In this document: positions 24,829 to 34,825 of the stretch, piece after piece | Position numbering within the stretch: position 1 is the stretch's first letter | Layout: every line of letters begins with the position of its first letter | Source of the DNA: Luteibacter sp. OK325 | GTDB taxonomy: Bacteria > Pseudomonadota > Gammaproteobacteria > Xanthomonadales > Rhodanobacteraceae | Direction of reading: 5' to 3' | Assembly (NCBI RefSeq): GCF_003050935.1 | Contig: NZ_QAOX01000006.1 | Span: forward strand, 247,081 to 311,080 | Length of the DNA stretch: 64,000 nt | Made by a program: the position numbers and the translations under genes | The notes under the pieces: generated by a model | Told to the model about the DNA's origin: nothing | The model's input: the letters and a program-made list of their open reading frames with translations, nothing else | The model's database searches: none

Positions 24829-25596
24829 ATGCATTGGGTTCCCGTCGCGGCTCTGAGCGACAACTACATCTGGCTGGTCGCCGACGACGAAGGCAACGCT
24901 TTCGTTGTAGATCCTGGTGAAGCCGCCCCGGTCCAAGCCGCGCTCGATGAGCGAGGCTGGCGGCTGAAGGCGATCCTGCTCACCCACCACCATAACGACC
25001 ACATCGGTGGCGTCTCGGACCTGGTCCGCGACCACGACGTGGAGGTGTACGCCACGGCGGATCCACGCATCCAGCCGAAGAATCATTTCGTCGAAGACGG
25101 CGATGTCATCACGCTGGAATCCCCGGCGGCGACCTTCAAGGTCATCGCCGTCCCGGGCCACACCAGCTCGCACATTGCCTACTTCGGCGAAGGCTTCCTG
25201 TTCTGCGGCGACACCCTTTTCAGCGTCGGCTGCGGCCGCCTGTTCGAGGGCACGCCCGAGCAGATGCTCGCATCGCTGGAGCGCTTCGCCGATCTGCCGC
25301 CGGAGACCCTGGTCTGCTGCGCGCACGAATACACCGCGGCCAATATCCGTTTCGCGCTCAGCGTCGATCCGGACAACGCCCCCCTGCGCCTCCGTCGTGA
25401 CGAGGTGGCGCGCCTGCGCGATGAAGGTCGGCCGTCCGTGCCGAGCCGACTCGCGGATGAGTTCGCCACCAACCCCTTCCTGCGCGTGGACAGCGACGCT
25501 ATTCGTCGCTGGGTCGACGCCCAGGGCAAGGAATCCGCCACGCGGACGGAGCGCTTCGCCGCGCTACGTCGGGCCAAGGACACATTCACAGCATGA
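24829..25596 (+). CDS. gloB: Hydroxyacylglutathione hydrolase (glyoxalase II)
   Basis: A 255-residue metallo-beta-lactamase-fold enzyme. The zinc motif THHHNDH is at residues 52-58, further ligands are in 'VPGHTSSHIAYFG', 'FCGDTLFSVGCGR' and 'CCAHEYTAANIRFA', and the C-terminal glutathione-binding domain ends 'TRTERFAALRRAKD'. It hydrolyses S-D-lactoylglutathione in methylglyoxal detoxification. Its stop overlaps the mltD start by 4 bases, a classic gammaproteobacterial pair. Confidence 0.97.
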   Translation: MHWVPVAALSDNYIWLVADDEGNAFVVDPGEAAPVQAALDERGWRLKAILLTHHHNDHIGGVSDLVRDHDVEVYATADPRIQPKNHFVEDGDVITLESPAATFKVIAVPGHTSSHIAYFGEGFLFCGDTLFSVGCGRLFEGTPEQMLASLERFADLPPETLVCCAHEYTAANIRFALSVDPDNAPLRLRRDEVARLRDEGRPSVPSRLADEFATNPFLRVDSDAIRRWVDAQGKESATRTERFAALRRAKDTFTA

Positions 25597-26924
25597 TGGC
25601 TCTTACCCGACGCATACTTCCCGCACTCATTCCCCTGGTGCTGACGGCGTGCGCCGCCGCCCCTCAGCGACCGGTGCCCCTGCCCGTCACGCCGGCACCC
25701 ACCGCCACCCCGGTGGCAGATGTGTCCATGTCGCCGAAGCTGGTGCGCCCTGCCGCGCCGGCGGATTTCTGGTCGGGCATGCGTGACAGCTTTGAGATGC
25801 CGGGCTGCGAAGCCGGCCCTGAGGTGCTCGCCTGGGCGCGCACCTATACAAAGATGCCGAACCGCTTCGAGCAGCAGGTGAACGAAGTACTGCCGCTGAT
25901 CGTCTACGCGCACAAGTCGGCCATGAAACACGACGTGGCAGGTGAGTTCGCCCTGCTGCCTTGGGTGGAGAGTCAGTATCGCCACGTGCCCGGTGCGAAG
26001 AATCGTCCGGCCGGCATGTGGCAGATCATGCCGCAGACCGCGCATACGCTGGGCCTGCGTGTAGAGAAGAATTACGACGAGCGCCTGGACATCACCAAGT
26101 CGACCGAGTCGGTGATGAACATGATGCATCGCTACTACGACGACCTCGGCGACTGGCGCCTGGTCGACGTCGCTTATAACGCGGGCGAGTTCGGTCTGAA
26201 GAAGACCATCGACAAGCACGGTGGTCCGACGCGGGAAGAAGGCCTGCCTGACGTACCGATGAAAGCGGGCACCAGGGAGCATCTGGTCAAGCTCATGGCC
26301 ATTGCCTGCATCGTGCGCGATCCCGGCCGCTTCAACGTGCAGCTTCCGCGTCAGGATGGCGACGATGCGCTGCAGGTGGTGCAGGTGTCGAACCCGCAGT
26401 CGCTCGCCCAGGCGGCGAAGCAGTCGGGCCTGTCGATGAATGATCTGCGCGACTTCAATCCGGCGTATCGCACCACCAAGGGCACGGTATCGTCGTCGTT
26501 GCTGCTGCCGAAGACCGCGGCCGACCAGTACAACCTCGGACCGGTTGCCGCTGTGATTGAACCGCCCTCCTCGTCCGTCGATGACGATGCCGTTGCCAAC
26601 GTACCTGCTGCGAAGAGTGGCAAGGCTGGCAAGAACGCCAAGGGTGGCAAGCTTTCGAAGGCGGAATTAGCGAAGGCTGAAAAAGCCTCGAAGTCGGGCA
26701 AGGCAGATGCTGTCGCCAAGGCTGCTAAGTCGACCAAGGGCGACAAGTCCGGCAAGGCTGCGGAGCCTGCCGTGGTGATCGTCTACAAGGTCAACAACGG
26801 CGAATCGCTGTGGACGATTGCACGCCGCCATCAGGTGAGCGTCGAGCAGCTGATGAAATGGAACGACCTGCAGACGCAGGCCGTGAAGCCCGGCCAGGTA
26901 TTGCGCCTTACCGCGTCGCGTTAA
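25593..26924 (+). CDS. mltD: Membrane-bound lytic murein transglycosylase D
   Basis: A 443-residue lipoprotein (lipobox LTAC, Cys20). The SLT domain (about 100-220) carries the catalytic Glu126 in '[10 protein letters not shown]', with '[15 protein letters not shown]' and '[13 protein letters not shown]'. A weak LysM-like stretch follows (about 265-310), and one clear LysM domain is at the C-terminus ('[20 protein letters not shown]'). Between them is an unusual Lys/Ala/Gly-rich linker of about 70 residues. It cleaves glycan strands, leaving 1,6-anhydroMurNAc. Coupled to gloB. Confidence 0.95.
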   Translation: MMALTRRILPALIPLVLTACAAAPQRPVPLPVTPAPTATPVADVSMSPKLVRPAAPADFWSGMRDSFEMPGCEAGPEVLAWARTYTKMPNRFEQQVNEVLPLIVYAHKSAMKHDVAGEFALLPWVESQYRHVPGAKNRPAGMWQIMPQTAHTLGLRVEKNYDERLDITKSTESVMNMMHRYYDDLGDWRLVDVAYNAGEFGLKKTIDKHGGPTREEGLPDVPMKAGTREHLVKLMAIACIVRDPGRFNVQLPRQDGDDALQVVQVSNPQSLAQAAKQSGLSMNDLRDFNPAYRTTKGTVSSSLLLPKTAADQYNLGPVAAVIEPPSSSVDDDAVANVPAAKSGKAGKNAKGGKLSKAELAKAEKASKSGKADAVAKAAKSTKGDKSGKAAEPAVVIVYKVNNGESLWTIARRHQVSVEQLMKWNDLQTQAVKPGQVLRLTASR

Positions 26925-26928
26925 GCCC

Positions 26929-27705
26929 ATGGGCTTCCTGCATCGCAAGCGCGTCCTTATCGTCGGCATCGCCAGCCGTCGCAGCATCGCCTGGGGTATC
27001 GCCGAGGCGATGCATCGCGAAGGGGCGGAACTCGCTTTTACCTACCAGAACGAACGACTGAAAGATCGCGTCGAGGAAGCAGCGCAGGAATTCGGTTCCA
27101 ACCTCGTTCTCGAATGCGACGTCGGCATCGATGCGCAGATCGACCGTGTGTTTGCCGAACTCGGCCAGCACTGGGATGGCCTGGACGTGCTCGTGCACTC
27201 GGTGGGTTTTGCGCCGCGCGAAGCGTTACAAGGTGAGTTTCTCGACAACCTGACGCGCGAGAACTTCGCTGTCGCGCATGACATCTCCAGCTATAGCCTC
27301 GCCGCCCTGGCGAAGGCCGCACGCCCGCTCATGACCGGACGCGGTGGCGCGATCCTCACGCTGAGTTATCTCGGCGCCGAACGCGCCCTGCCCAACTACA
27401 ACGTGATGGGCCTGGCGAAGGCCAGCCTCGAAGCGAACGTGCGTTACCTCGCCTATAACCTCGGGCCGGAAGGCACGCGCGTGAATGCGATTTCCGCCGG
27501 ACCGATCAAGACGCTCGCCGCGTCCGGCGTCGGCAATTTCCGGCGCATCCTGGAACAGGTGGACAACGTCGCACCCTTGCGGCGCGGCGTGACACAGAAG
27601 GAAGTCGGCAACGTAGCCGCCTTCCTGTGTTCGGATCTTGCGTCAGGCGTGACCGGTGAAGTCACCTACGTCGATGCAGGCTTCAACATCGTCGGCTTGA
27701 TGTAG
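26929..27705 (+). CDS. fabI: Enoyl-ACP reductase, FabI type
   Basis: A 258-residue SDR-fold enzyme. The cofactor loop is '[20 protein letters not shown]', the active site '[20 protein letters not shown]' has Tyr157 and Lys164, and the substrate-loop region is '[14 protein letters not shown]'. It reduces trans-2-enoyl-ACP with NADH in the last step of fatty-acid elongation and is the classic triclosan target. It starts 4 bases after the mltD stop. It faces fabV, an unrelated enzyme for the same reaction, across a terminator. Confidence 0.95.
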   Translation: MGFLHRKRVLIVGIASRRSIAWGIAEAMHREGAELAFTYQNERLKDRVEEAAQEFGSNLVLECDVGIDAQIDRVFAELGQHWDGLDVLVHSVGFAPREALQGEFLDNLTRENFAVAHDISSYSLAALAKAARPLMTGRGGAILTLSYLGAERALPNYNVMGLAKASLEANVRYLAYNLGPEGTRVNAISAGPIKTLAASGVGNFRRILEQVDNVAPLRRGVTQKEVGNVAAFLCSDLASGVTGEVTYVDAGFNIVGLM

Positions 27706-27731
27706 ATCGTTTCTGTGGGTCGCTCTCTGTG

Positions 27732-27767
27732 GGAGGGCCCCACACAGGGCCCCATATGGGGCCCTCC
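27732..27767. terminator. Bidirectional hairpin between fabI and fabV
   Basis: GGAGGGCCCCA and TGGGGCCCTCC are a perfect 11-bp inverted repeat around a 14-base loop that contains a further GGGCCCC, allowing an alternative fold. It lies between two convergent stops; there is no long U-tract. Confidence 0.65.
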
Positions 27768-27780
27768 ATAGAACAGTGGA

Positions 27781-28980
27781 TTACATCTCGACGACGTTCC
27801 AGCGCACGTCCGGGTTCACATCGGCCGCGTAATCCACGTCTTTGCGATCAAAGCCGAACAGCTTGATGAAGTCGTGCTTGTAGCCGGCGTAATCCGTATC
27901 GGTCCACAGGTTCTCCGTGGTGACCGTCGGCCACAGCGCCTTGCACTCGGTCTGCACGTCATCGCGCAGTTCCCAGTCGTCCAGGCGCAGGCGGCCTTCG
28001 GCGTCCGTCTCGGGCGCCTTGCCGTCCGCGCGGTAGAGACGCTCGTGGAACAGGCGGTTGATCTGCTCGATCGTGCCCTCGTGGATGCCCTTCGCCTTCA
28101 TGATCTTGAAGACCATGGACACGTAGAGCGGAATCACGGGAATCGCCGAACTCGCCTGGGTGACCACGGACTTCATCACGCCGACATAGGCGCGCAGGCC
28201 AGCGTGCTTTGCGCCAAGCTCTTTCGCGGTGCGATCCAGATGCTGCTTCGCTTTGCCCAGCGTGCCGTCCCAGTAGATCGGCCAGGTGATCGACGTGCCG
28301 ACGTAGCTGTAAGCAACCGTCGTGGCGTTATCGGCGAGCACGCCGGCTTCGGTCAGGGCGTCGATCCACAACGCCCAGTCCGCGCCACCCATGACGGTGA
28401 CGGTGTCATCGATTTCCTGCTGCGTCGCAGGATCGACGGAGGCCTGGATCACGGCATCCTTGTTGGTGTCGACCGACGAGGCAGTGAACGTCTCACCGAT
28501 GGTCTTCAGTGCGGAACGCACGACGGTGTCGGTTCCCGGCAACTTGCGCACCGGCGAGGCGAGCGAATAGACCACGAGGTCGATCGGGCCACCCATGTCG
28601 GCCTTGATGATCTCGATGGCCTTGGCACGCGTCTCGTCGGAGAAGGCGTCGCCATTGATCGAGCGGCTGTAGAGGCCCGCCTGCGTGGCGAGCTTGTCGA
28701 ACGCGGCGGAGTTGTACCAGCCGGCCGTACCGGTCTTGGTTTCGCTCGAGGGTTTCTCGAAGAACACACCCAGCGTGGCAGCACCCTGGCCGAAGGCGGC
28801 CGTGATGCGCGAGGCAAGGCCGTAGCCGGTGGAGGCACCAATCACGAGCACGCGCTTCGGACCGGCGGTGAATGCGCCGCTGGCCCGGGTGATGGCGATC
28901 TGCTCTTCCACATTCTTCTCGCAGCCGACCGGATGAGCGGTGGTGCAGATGAAGCCACGAACCTTGGGGGTAATGATCAC
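27781..28980 (-). CDS. fabV: Trans-2-enoyl-ACP/CoA reductase, FabV type
   Basis: The frame is open to 29127, but the GTG at 28980 has AAGGGA six bases upstream and starts the family N-terminus ('[20 protein letters not shown]'); 399 residues. The long-chain SDR motif Y-x8-K is in '[11 protein letters not shown]', the NADH site is '[16 protein letters not shown]', and the C-terminus has '[10 protein letters not shown]'. FabV enzymes reduce enoyl-ACP with NADH and are insensitive to triclosan. Two enoyl reductases as convergent neighbours imply redundancy or condition-specific use. Confidence 0.95.
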   Translation of the reverse strand: MIITPKVRGFICTTAHPVGCEKNVEEQIAITRASGAFTAGPKRVLVIGASTGYGLASRITAAFGQGAATLGVFFEKPSSETKTGTAGWYNSAAFDKLATQAGLYSRSINGDAFSDETRAKAIEIIKADMGGPIDLVVYSLASPVRKLPGTDTVVRSALKTIGETFTASSVDTNKDAVIQASVDPATQQEIDDTVTVMGGADWALWIDALTEAGVLADNATTVAYSYVGTSITWPIYWDGTLGKAKQHLDRTAKELGAKHAGLRAYVGVMKSVVTQASSAIPVIPLYVSMVFKIMKAKGIHEGTIEQINRLFHERLYRADGKAPETDAEGRLRLDDWELRDDVQTECKALWPTVTTENLWTDTDYAGYKHDFIKLFGFDRKDVDYAADVNPDVRWNVVEM

Positions 28981-29110
28981 GGGTTGTCCCTTTGACGCAG
29001 TAAGACGCCCATTGTAATCGTCCCGGCGCACCATGCGCTTCCGCACGGAAGGCAGGCCAAAAAAGGGCTCGGCGCCGCCATCGCTCTCTACACTTGGGCG
29101 CTTCGCGGGG

Positions 29111-29250
29111 GAGACCTTGGTGTCCACCCTCGCTGCTCAGACAGTCCTCCGCGTTCGGTGCGGAAGGCCGCTTCGCGGCCCATGTATCTATCTGGCCTAC
29201 GGCCGCTCCACTTGTGCGGAACTCGCCTCGAGGGTGGGCACCGAAGGCTC
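29111..29250. other. Structured intergenic block in the fabV-ppiD gap (28981-29359)
   Basis: No gene is supported in this 379-base gap. It contains a 22-base imperfect inverted repeat (29111-29132 with 29229-29250; the inner 14 bases GGTGTCCACCCTCG/CGAGGGTGGGCACC differ at one position) that would enclose smaller hairpins: TCCGC/GCGGA (29148-29164) and GGCCGC-TTC-GCGGCC (29166-29180). Together this is a branched structure of about 140 nt, either a small RNA or a miniature mobile repeat. No promoter was found. Confidence 0.45.
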
Positions 29251-29301
29251 TGCGCCGCCACGTCCGCCGCCTTCGGCGTCCCCGGAATTCCGCGATGAGC
29301 C

Positions 29302-29327
29302 AAAAAAAAAGCCCCTCAGCGAGGGGC
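29302..29327 (-). terminator. Intrinsic terminator of ppiD
   Basis: GCCCCTC and GAGGGGC pair around AGC, followed on the minus strand by nine T residues. It lies 33 bases past the ppiD stop. Confidence 0.92.
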
Positions 29328-29359
29328 CTTTTCGACGAAGCGCTGAAGGCTTCGTGGTG

Positions 29360-31270
29360 TTACATACGGTCCTGGGCGATCTTGATCTCGCCACTGGCCT
29401 TGAGTGCGTCGATGTACTCGCTCGTCGCGGCCCGGGCCATGGCGGCGGTCATCTGGCCGCGCAGACTATCGCGATCGGCCTTGGCGACCTTGGAGGGATC
29501 GCCGTCCGTCACCTTGTCCACGGCGACGATCGCGTAAGCCGCACCGTCCGTCCGCACGACCGACCAGGTCGGCTTGCCGTCGACCGGGCGCGGCAGGGTG
29601 AACGCCTGCTGCAGGACGGCCTGCGGCGCATCCTTGATCGCACTGAGCTTGCCGCGCTCGAGCGCCGGCAGGGTACGCACCGGCGCCTTGGCGAGGGCCG
29701 CGATGTCGCCGCCCTTGGCCGCCTGCGCGACGATCTCGTCAGCCTGCTTCTTCGCCAGGGCGTCGACACGCTCGTCGAGAATGCGCTGACGAATCACGTC
29801 GCGAACATCGGCCAGGTTCTTCGGCGCGGCCGCAGCATGCTTGGACAGGTGGATGACGATGGCGTCGCCCTTATCGACCTGCACCAGCGAGGAGTTGTTG
29901 CCCTGGTTGAGCACGTCGTCGGCGAAAGCCGCGGCGACGAACTTCGGATTCGCGGCAAGGCCTTCACCGCCCTCGCGACCGAACATCGGGCTGGTGCGGA
30001 TCTCGACGCCGAGTTCCTTGGCGGCAGCATCGAGCGAACCCGGGTTGCGTTCGGCGAGATCGGCCAGCTGGCCGGCGCGCTCGTTATAGAGACGCTCGCC
30101 CTCGCCCTTCGCCCAATCCGCGGCAAGCTGCGCGCGCACGTCGGCGAACGGCTTGGCATCGCCCTCGCGCGCATCGCGCAGCCAGATGATGTGGTAGCCC
30201 TCTTCCGGCGAAAGCACCGGCTCCTTCGTGATCTCGCCCTTCTTCATGCTGAAGAGCGCGGTATCGAAGGCGGCGTTGGCGACGCCCTTTTCCAGCCAGC
30301 CGAGGTCACCGCCGCTGCGCTTGGAACCCAGATCTTCCGAGTTGTCGGCGGCGAGCTTGGCGAAGTTCTCCGGCGTGGCTTCGGCGGCGATCTTCTTCGC
30401 CTTCTCGAGCGCGGCCTTCTGCTGCTCGGGCGTGGCGTTCTTGGGCACGTCGATGAGGATGTGCGAGACCTCACGCTGTTCCGGCTGCGCATAACGCTGC
30501 TTGAACTTGTCGTAGAACTCGTGGAGCTGGGCGTCGGTCGGCTCACCGATCTTCAGATCGGCCTGCTTCACTTCGAGGTACTGCACCGAGACCTGCTCGG
30601 GCGTGGTGTAGTCAGCCACGTGCGACTTGTAGAACGCGTCGATATCCGTGTCGGCTACCGTGGCGTCGGTGAGCGACGGACGCGGCACTTCGACGAAGCG
30701 CAGGTCACGCTGCTGCAGCTGGAGGCGGAAGAAGCCATCCACATCGGCGTCGCTGACCAGGGTGGTCGAGAAGATGGCCTGCGGAATAATCTGGTTGCCG
30801 AGATCCGTACGGATCTTGGACTCATACATGGCCGGGCTCATGCCCTGCATGGAAAGAATCGCTTTATACGCGTCGGGGCTGAACTGCCCATTCACGGCGA
30901 AGCCCGGGTCGGACCCGATGGCCTCGCGCACGCTCACGTCGGACACCGCGAGGCCGAGATCGGTATTGGCCTTGAGTAGGAGCGCCTGGCCGATCATGCC
31001 GTCGAGGATCTGCTGCTTGAGCTCGGGTTTTTCGAGGTCGGCGGCGGTGAACGGCGCATTCGGATTCTGCGCGATCTGCTGACGCAGCTCGTTCATCCGG
31101 TTCTGCCAGTCCTGCTGCGAGATCTCGTGGTCGCCGACTTTCGCCACATACGTATCGACCCGCGATACGAAGTACGACTCGATGCCGAAGAAGGCAACGG
31201 CGAACACCGAAACGCCGAGGACGACGGCAGCGGGCCAACCGTGGATCTTGTTACGCAGGGCTTGCAGCAT
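29360..31270 (-). CDS. ppiD: Periplasmic chaperone/peptidyl-prolyl isomerase PpiD (SurA_N and parvulin domains)
   Basis: A 636-residue inner-membrane-anchored protein: an N-terminal TM helix (about 12-34, 'WPAAVVLGVSVFAVAFFGIE'), a SurA_N-like chaperone region, the parvulin domain from about residue 265 ('REVSHILIDVPKNATPEQ' to 'GYHIIWLRDA', with 'GGDLGWLEKG' in it) and a C-terminal chaperone part. It helps fold outer-membrane and secreted proteins leaving the Sec channel. ppiD after hupB is the enterobacterial order too; here tRNA-Val and tRNA-Asp lie between. Confidence 0.95.
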   Translation of the reverse strand: MLQALRNKIHGWPAAVVLGVSVFAVAFFGIESYFVSRVDTYVAKVGDHEISQQDWQNRMNELRQQIAQNPNAPFTAADLEKPELKQQILDGMIGQALLLKANTDLGLAVSDVSVREAIGSDPGFAVNGQFSPDAYKAILSMQGMSPAMYESKIRTDLGNQIIPQAIFSTTLVSDADVDGFFRLQLQQRDLRFVEVPRPSLTDATVADTDIDAFYKSHVADYTTPEQVSVQYLEVKQADLKIGEPTDAQLHEFYDKFKQRYAQPEQREVSHILIDVPKNATPEQQKAALEKAKKIAAEATPENFAKLAADNSEDLGSKRSGGDLGWLEKGVANAAFDTALFSMKKGEITKEPVLSPEEGYHIIWLRDAREGDAKPFADVRAQLAADWAKGEGERLYNERAGQLADLAERNPGSLDAAAKELGVEIRTSPMFGREGGEGLAANPKFVAAAFADDVLNQGNNSSLVQVDKGDAIVIHLSKHAAAAPKNLADVRDVIRQRILDERVDALAKKQADEIVAQAAKGGDIAALAKAPVRTLPALERGKLSAIKDAPQAVLQQAFTLPRPVDGKPTWSVVRTDGAAYAIVAVDKVTDGDPSKVAKADRDSLRGQMTAAMARAATSEYIDALKASGEIKIAQDRM

Positions 31271-31321
31271 GATGCGACTCGCACAGTTGGCGTCGGCAAA
31301 TCCTTACCGACGGTAGATAAA

Positions 31322-31348
31322 GCAAAGGCGCCACACGGGCGCCTTTGC
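31322..31348 (-). terminator. Terminator after tRNA-Asp
   Basis: GCAAAGGCGCC and GGCGCCTTTGC form an 11-bp stem around ACACG, followed on the minus strand by TTTATC. It would end the hupB/tRNA-Val/tRNA-Asp transcript before ppiD. Confidence 0.7.
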
Positions 31349-31352
31349 GGAT

Positions 31353-31429
31353 TGGCGGAGTGGACGGGACTCGAACCCGCGACCTCCGGCGTGACAGGCC
31401 AGCATTCTAACCGACTGAACTACCACTCC
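31353..31429 (-). tRNA. tRNA-Asp (GTC)
   Basis: A 77-nt gene with encoded CCA, acceptor GGAGTGG/CCACTCC, discriminator G, anticodon loop CTGTCAC (GTC) and T-loop GTTCGAGTC. Confidence 0.96.
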
Positions 31430-31438
31430 ACTTACCGT

Positions 31439-31513
31439 TGGTGGGTGCTGAGGGGATCGAACCCCCGACCAGCGCCGTGTAAAGGCGACGCTCTACCGCT
31501 GAGCTAAGCACCC
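31439..31513 (-). tRNA. tRNA-Val (TAC)
   Basis: A 75-nt gene with encoded CCA, acceptor GGGTGCT/AGCACCC, anticodon loop TTTACAC (TAC) and T-loop GTTCGATCC. It lies 9 bases upstream of tRNA-Asp and 15 bases downstream of hupB, so co-transcription is likely. Confidence 0.96.
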
Positions 31514-31528
31514 CTACGGTAAGACTAC

Positions 31529-31801
31529 TTAGTTTACGTGATCCTTGAGCGCCTTGCCAGCCGTGAAGGCCGGAACCTTGGACGCCGGAATCTTGATCTC
31601 TTCGTTCGTGCGCGGGTTGCGACCCGTGCGGGCGGCGCGGCTGCGCAGCTTGAAGGTGCCGAAGCCGACGAGGGCAACGTCTTCACCCTTCTTGAGGGTG
31701 TCCTTCACGGCTTCGATCAGGCCTTCGAGCGCCTTGCCAGCGTCAGCCTTCGACAGTTCAGCCTTTTCAGCAATGGCGGCGATCAGGTCGGTTTTATTCA
31801 T
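31529..31801 (-). CDS. hupB: HU family nucleoid protein
   Basis: A 90-residue DNA-binding protein starting at ATG 31801 ('[20 protein letters not shown]'); the longer open frame is not HU-like. It has the conserved '[20 protein letters not shown]' arm with the GRNP motif that inserts in the DNA minor groove, and '[18 protein letters not shown]' at the end. HU bends and compacts DNA as a dimer. The lon-hupB-ppiD order matches other gammaproteobacteria. Confidence 0.97.
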   Translation of the reverse strand: MNKTDLIAAIAEKAELSKADAGKALEGLIEAVKDTLKKGEDVALVGFGTFKLRSRAARTGRNPRTNEEIKIPASKVPAFTAGKALKDHVN

Positions 31802-31948
31802 TACGTGACTCCCTTTCAAAGGTAATTCGAATCGCCAGAAGGCGATCCCGTACGAGAAGACGGTAGATCTTCGAACGCAAGCTTTTGGCATCGTTCGACG
31901 ACCCGCGATCCATGGCGCCCTTGCGGCGCGGACGATTGCGGAGCCGCC

Positions 31949-31977
31949 TTTATACCAGTGCCCTCCCCCCATCGCAA
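31949..31977 (-). promoter_or_regulatory. Predicted sigma-70 promoter of hupB, within the 31802-32137 gap
   Basis: On the minus strand TTGCGA and TATAAA are separated by exactly 17 bases, giving a leader of about 140 bases to the hupB start. The rest of this 336-base gap shows no gene; it also holds the lon terminator at its far end. Confidence 0.5.
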
Positions 31978-32085
31978 TACGAGCAATACCAACGCTTTCA
32001 GCGCGTATGCATCCTTCACGGAGGCTTGCGCGGGGAGAGAAAAACGATTATCGCGAATCAACAATGACAGGACAGCGAAATCGAA

Positions 32086-32109
32086 AAGGGCGCACTTGCG
32101 TGCGCCCTT
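32086..32109 (-). terminator. Terminator of lon
   Basis: AAGGGCGCA and TGCGCCCTT form a strong stem with a C-TTGC-G top, followed on the minus strand by TT and a weaker TCGATTTCG tail. It lies 28 bases past the lon stop. Confidence 0.75.
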
Positions 32110-32137
32110 GTTCGTGATACGAAACGATCGGCCCGGA

Positions 32138-34654
32138 TCAGTGCGTGAGCGAGGGCGACGCCTTGCCCTTACCCTTCCCCGCCTTGGCCTCTTCGAGGGG
32201 CACCTCGACGGCCTGACCGCCGTCACCGGCCTTCTTCGGGGCCGGCGGACGCTCGAGCGCGAGATTGAGCACCTCGTCGATCCACTTCACCGGATGAATC
32301 GCCAGCGAGCTGGTGATGTTCTCCGGCAGGTCGATCAGATCTTTCCGGTTCTCGTCCGGAATGATCACCGTGGTGATGCCGCCGCGATGGGCCGCGAGCA
32401 GCTTCTCCTTCAGGCCACCGATCGGCAGCACGCGACCGCGCAGGGTGATTTCACCGGTCATGGCGACCTCGGAGCGCACCGGCACCTTGGTAAGGGCCGA
32501 TACAAGCGCCGTGCACATGGCGATACCAGCGCTCGGACCGTCCTTCGGCGTAGCGCCTTCCGGCACATGGATATGGATGTCGAGCGACTGGTGGAAGTCC
32601 GGATCGATACCCAGTGCTTCGGCCCGGGCACGAACGACACTGAGCGCGGCCTGGATCGATTCCTTCATCACGTCGCCGAGCTGACCGGTCTGGATCAGGC
32701 GACCCTTGCCCGGAACCACCGACGCTTCGATGCTGAGCAGATCGCCACCGACCTGGGTCCAGGCCAGCCCAGTGACCAGGCCCACTTCGTTCTGCAGTTC
32801 CGCACGACCGAAGTCGAAGCGGCGCACGCCGAGGAAGTGGTCGAGGTTCTCGCCGTCCACGCGCACCTGGTCCGGCGCGAGCACCTTGCCCTTCACCGCC
32901 TTGGCCGCCGACTTCTTCACCTTGGCCTTGGCCTTCGCCGGCACGGTACCCAACGCGATTTCCTTGACGACCTTGCGGCAGATCTTGGAGATCTCGCGTT
33001 CGAGGTTACGCACGCCGGATTCGCGCGTGTAGTAGCGCACGATGTCGCGCAGCGCGTCTTCGCCGACCGTCAGCTCTTCAGCCTTCAGGCCGTTCGCCTT
33101 CAGCTGCTTGGGCACCAGGTACTTCAGCGCGATATTGAGTTTCTCGTCCTCGGTGTAACCGGGGATACGGATCACTTCCATGCGGTCGAGCAGCGGGCCG
33201 GGAATGTTGAGCGAGTTCGCGGTAGCGATCCACATCACCTCGGAGAGGTCGAGATCGACTTCCAGGTAATGATCGTTGAACGCGTTGTTCTGTTCGGGAT
33301 CGAGCACTTCCAGCAGGGCCGACGAGGGATCGCCACGGAAGTCCATCGACATCTTGTCGATTTCATCCAGCACGAACAGCGGGTTCTTCGTGCCGACCTT
33401 GTTGAGGTTCTGCACGATACGGCCGGGCATCGAACCGATGTAGGTACGACGATGGCCACGGATCTCGGCTTCGTCGCGCACGCCACCCAGGCTCATGCGA
33501 ACGAACTTGCGGTTGGTCGCCTTGGCAATGGACTGGCCCAGCGAGGTCTTGCCCACGCCGGGCGGACCGACGAGGCAGAGAATCGGGCCCTTCATCGTGT
33601 TCACGCGCTGCTGCACAGCGAGGTACTCGAGGATGCGCTCCTTGACCTTCTCCAGACCGAAGTGGTCGGCGTCGAGGGTTTCCTGGGCGAGCGCGAGATC
33701 CTTGCGAACCTTGCTGCGCTTCTTCCACGGCACGCCCACCACCCAGTCGAGGTAGTTGCGGACCACGGTGGCCTCGGCGGACATCGGCGACATCTGCTTG
33801 AGCTTGTTGAATTCGTTACGCGCCTTGGCAAGCACGGCCTTGGGCATGCCGGCGGCGTCGATCTTCTTCTGCAGCTCTTCGATTTCGTTCGCGCCCTCTT
33901 CGCCCTCACCCAGCTCCTTCTGGATAGCCTTCATCTGCTCGTTGAGGTAGTACTCGCGCTGGCTCTTTTCCATCTGCGACTTCACGCGGCCGCGAATGCG
34001 CTTCTCGACCTGTTGCAGATCCATCTCGCCGTCGACCAGACCGATGAGCAACTCGAGACGCTGGCCGACATCGGCTGCTTCAAGGACGCGCTGCTTGTCG
34101 CCCATGCGCACGGAGAGGTGAGCGGCGATGGAGTCGGCAAGACGCGACGGATCGTCGATGCCCGAGAGCGTCGCGAGAATTTCCGGCGGGAGCTTGCGGC
34201 TCTGCTTGACCAACTGTTCGAACAGGGAAACGAGCGAACGCGAGACGACATCGAGTTCGCGTTCGTTGCTGCTGTAGATGGGCTCGATGACGCGGGCCTT
34301 GCCGCTCATCATGCCGGCTTCGTCCTCGAAGGCGTCGATCTGCACGCGCGACTGACCTTCGACCAACACCTTCACGGTGCCGTCGGGCAGCTTCAGCAAT
34401 TGCAGGACGCCCGCGAGCGTGCCAACCGAGTGGAGGTCGCCGATCGACGGATCGTCGATGTCGGGGCTCTTCTGGGCGACGAGCAGGATCTGCCGTTCGC
34501 CTTCCATCGCCCGCTCCAGCGCGCGCATGGACTTGTCACGACCCACGAACAGCGGAATGACCATGTGCGGGTAGACGACGACGTCACGCAGGGGCAGGAC
34601 CGGCAACAGGTCCAACTCGGATCCGCTCGTGGTTTGGCTGCGATTCTTCGCCAT
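32138..34654 (-). CDS. lon: ATP-dependent endopeptidase Lon
   Basis: An 838-residue protein: the N-terminal substrate domain ('[20 protein letters not shown]'), a coiled middle ('[20 protein letters not shown]'), an AAA+ module with Walker A GPPGVGKT and 'VLDEIDKM', and the serine/lysine-dyad protease domain ('[12 protein letters not shown]' with the catalytic Ser, '[14 protein letters not shown]' with the Lys). It degrades misfolded and regulatory proteins in the cytoplasm. It is separated from clpX by a strong terminator and so has its own promoter. Confidence 0.98.
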   Translation of the reverse strand: MAKNRSQTTSGSELDLLPVLPLRDVVVYPHMVIPLFVGRDKSMRALERAMEGERQILLVAQKSPDIDDPSIGDLHSVGTLAGVLQLLKLPDGTVKVLVEGQSRVQIDAFEDEAGMMSGKARVIEPIYSSNERELDVVSRSLVSLFEQLVKQSRKLPPEILATLSGIDDPSRLADSIAAHLSVRMGDKQRVLEAADVGQRLELLIGLVDGEMDLQQVEKRIRGRVKSQMEKSQREYYLNEQMKAIQKELGEGEEGANEIEELQKKIDAAGMPKAVLAKARNEFNKLKQMSPMSAEATVVRNYLDWVVGVPWKKRSKVRKDLALAQETLDADHFGLEKVKERILEYLAVQQRVNTMKGPILCLVGPPGVGKTSLGQSIAKATNRKFVRMSLGGVRDEAEIRGHRRTYIGSMPGRIVQNLNKVGTKNPLFVLDEIDKMSMDFRGDPSSALLEVLDPEQNNAFNDHYLEVDLDLSEVMWIATANSLNIPGPLLDRMEVIRIPGYTEDEKLNIALKYLVPKQLKANGLKAEELTVGEDALRDIVRYYTRESGVRNLEREISKICRKVVKEIALGTVPAKAKAKVKKSAAKAVKGKVLAPDQVRVDGENLDHFLGVRRFDFGRAELQNEVGLVTGLAWTQVGGDLLSIEASVVPGKGRLIQTGQLGDVMKESIQAALSVVRARAEALGIDPDFHQSLDIHIHVPEGATPKDGPSAGIAMCTALVSALTKVPVRSEVAMTGEITLRGRVLPIGGLKEKLLAAHRGGITTVIIPDENRKDLIDLPENITSSLAIHPVKWIDEVLNLALERPPAPKKAGDGGQAVEVPLEEAKAGKGKGKASPSLTH

Positions 34655-34772
34655 GTGCTTGGGGTTTCCCTCAGAGAATTTGGGGTTCGCCCCGACACTG
34701 CGCCGGAGCCGCCATACCAGTCAAGTGGTGGTTCGCGTATCGACGATCAAGAGCCGCCGGCACAAAGAAAAA

Positions 34773-34802
34773 CGGCCCCGGCGTCGCTGGACGCCGGGGC
34801 CG
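34773..34802 (-). terminator. Terminator of clpX
   Basis: CGGCCCCGGCGTC and GACGCCGGGGCCG make a 13-bp perfect stem with a 4-base loop, followed by TTTTTCTTT on the minus strand. Confidence 0.93.
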
Positions 34803-34825
34803 CGGTAGCTTGCGTCACGCTGGGA

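Noticed and set aside
29033..30979. A 648-codon plus-strand open frame
   Set aside because: Antisense to ppiD; no domain, no ribosome site.
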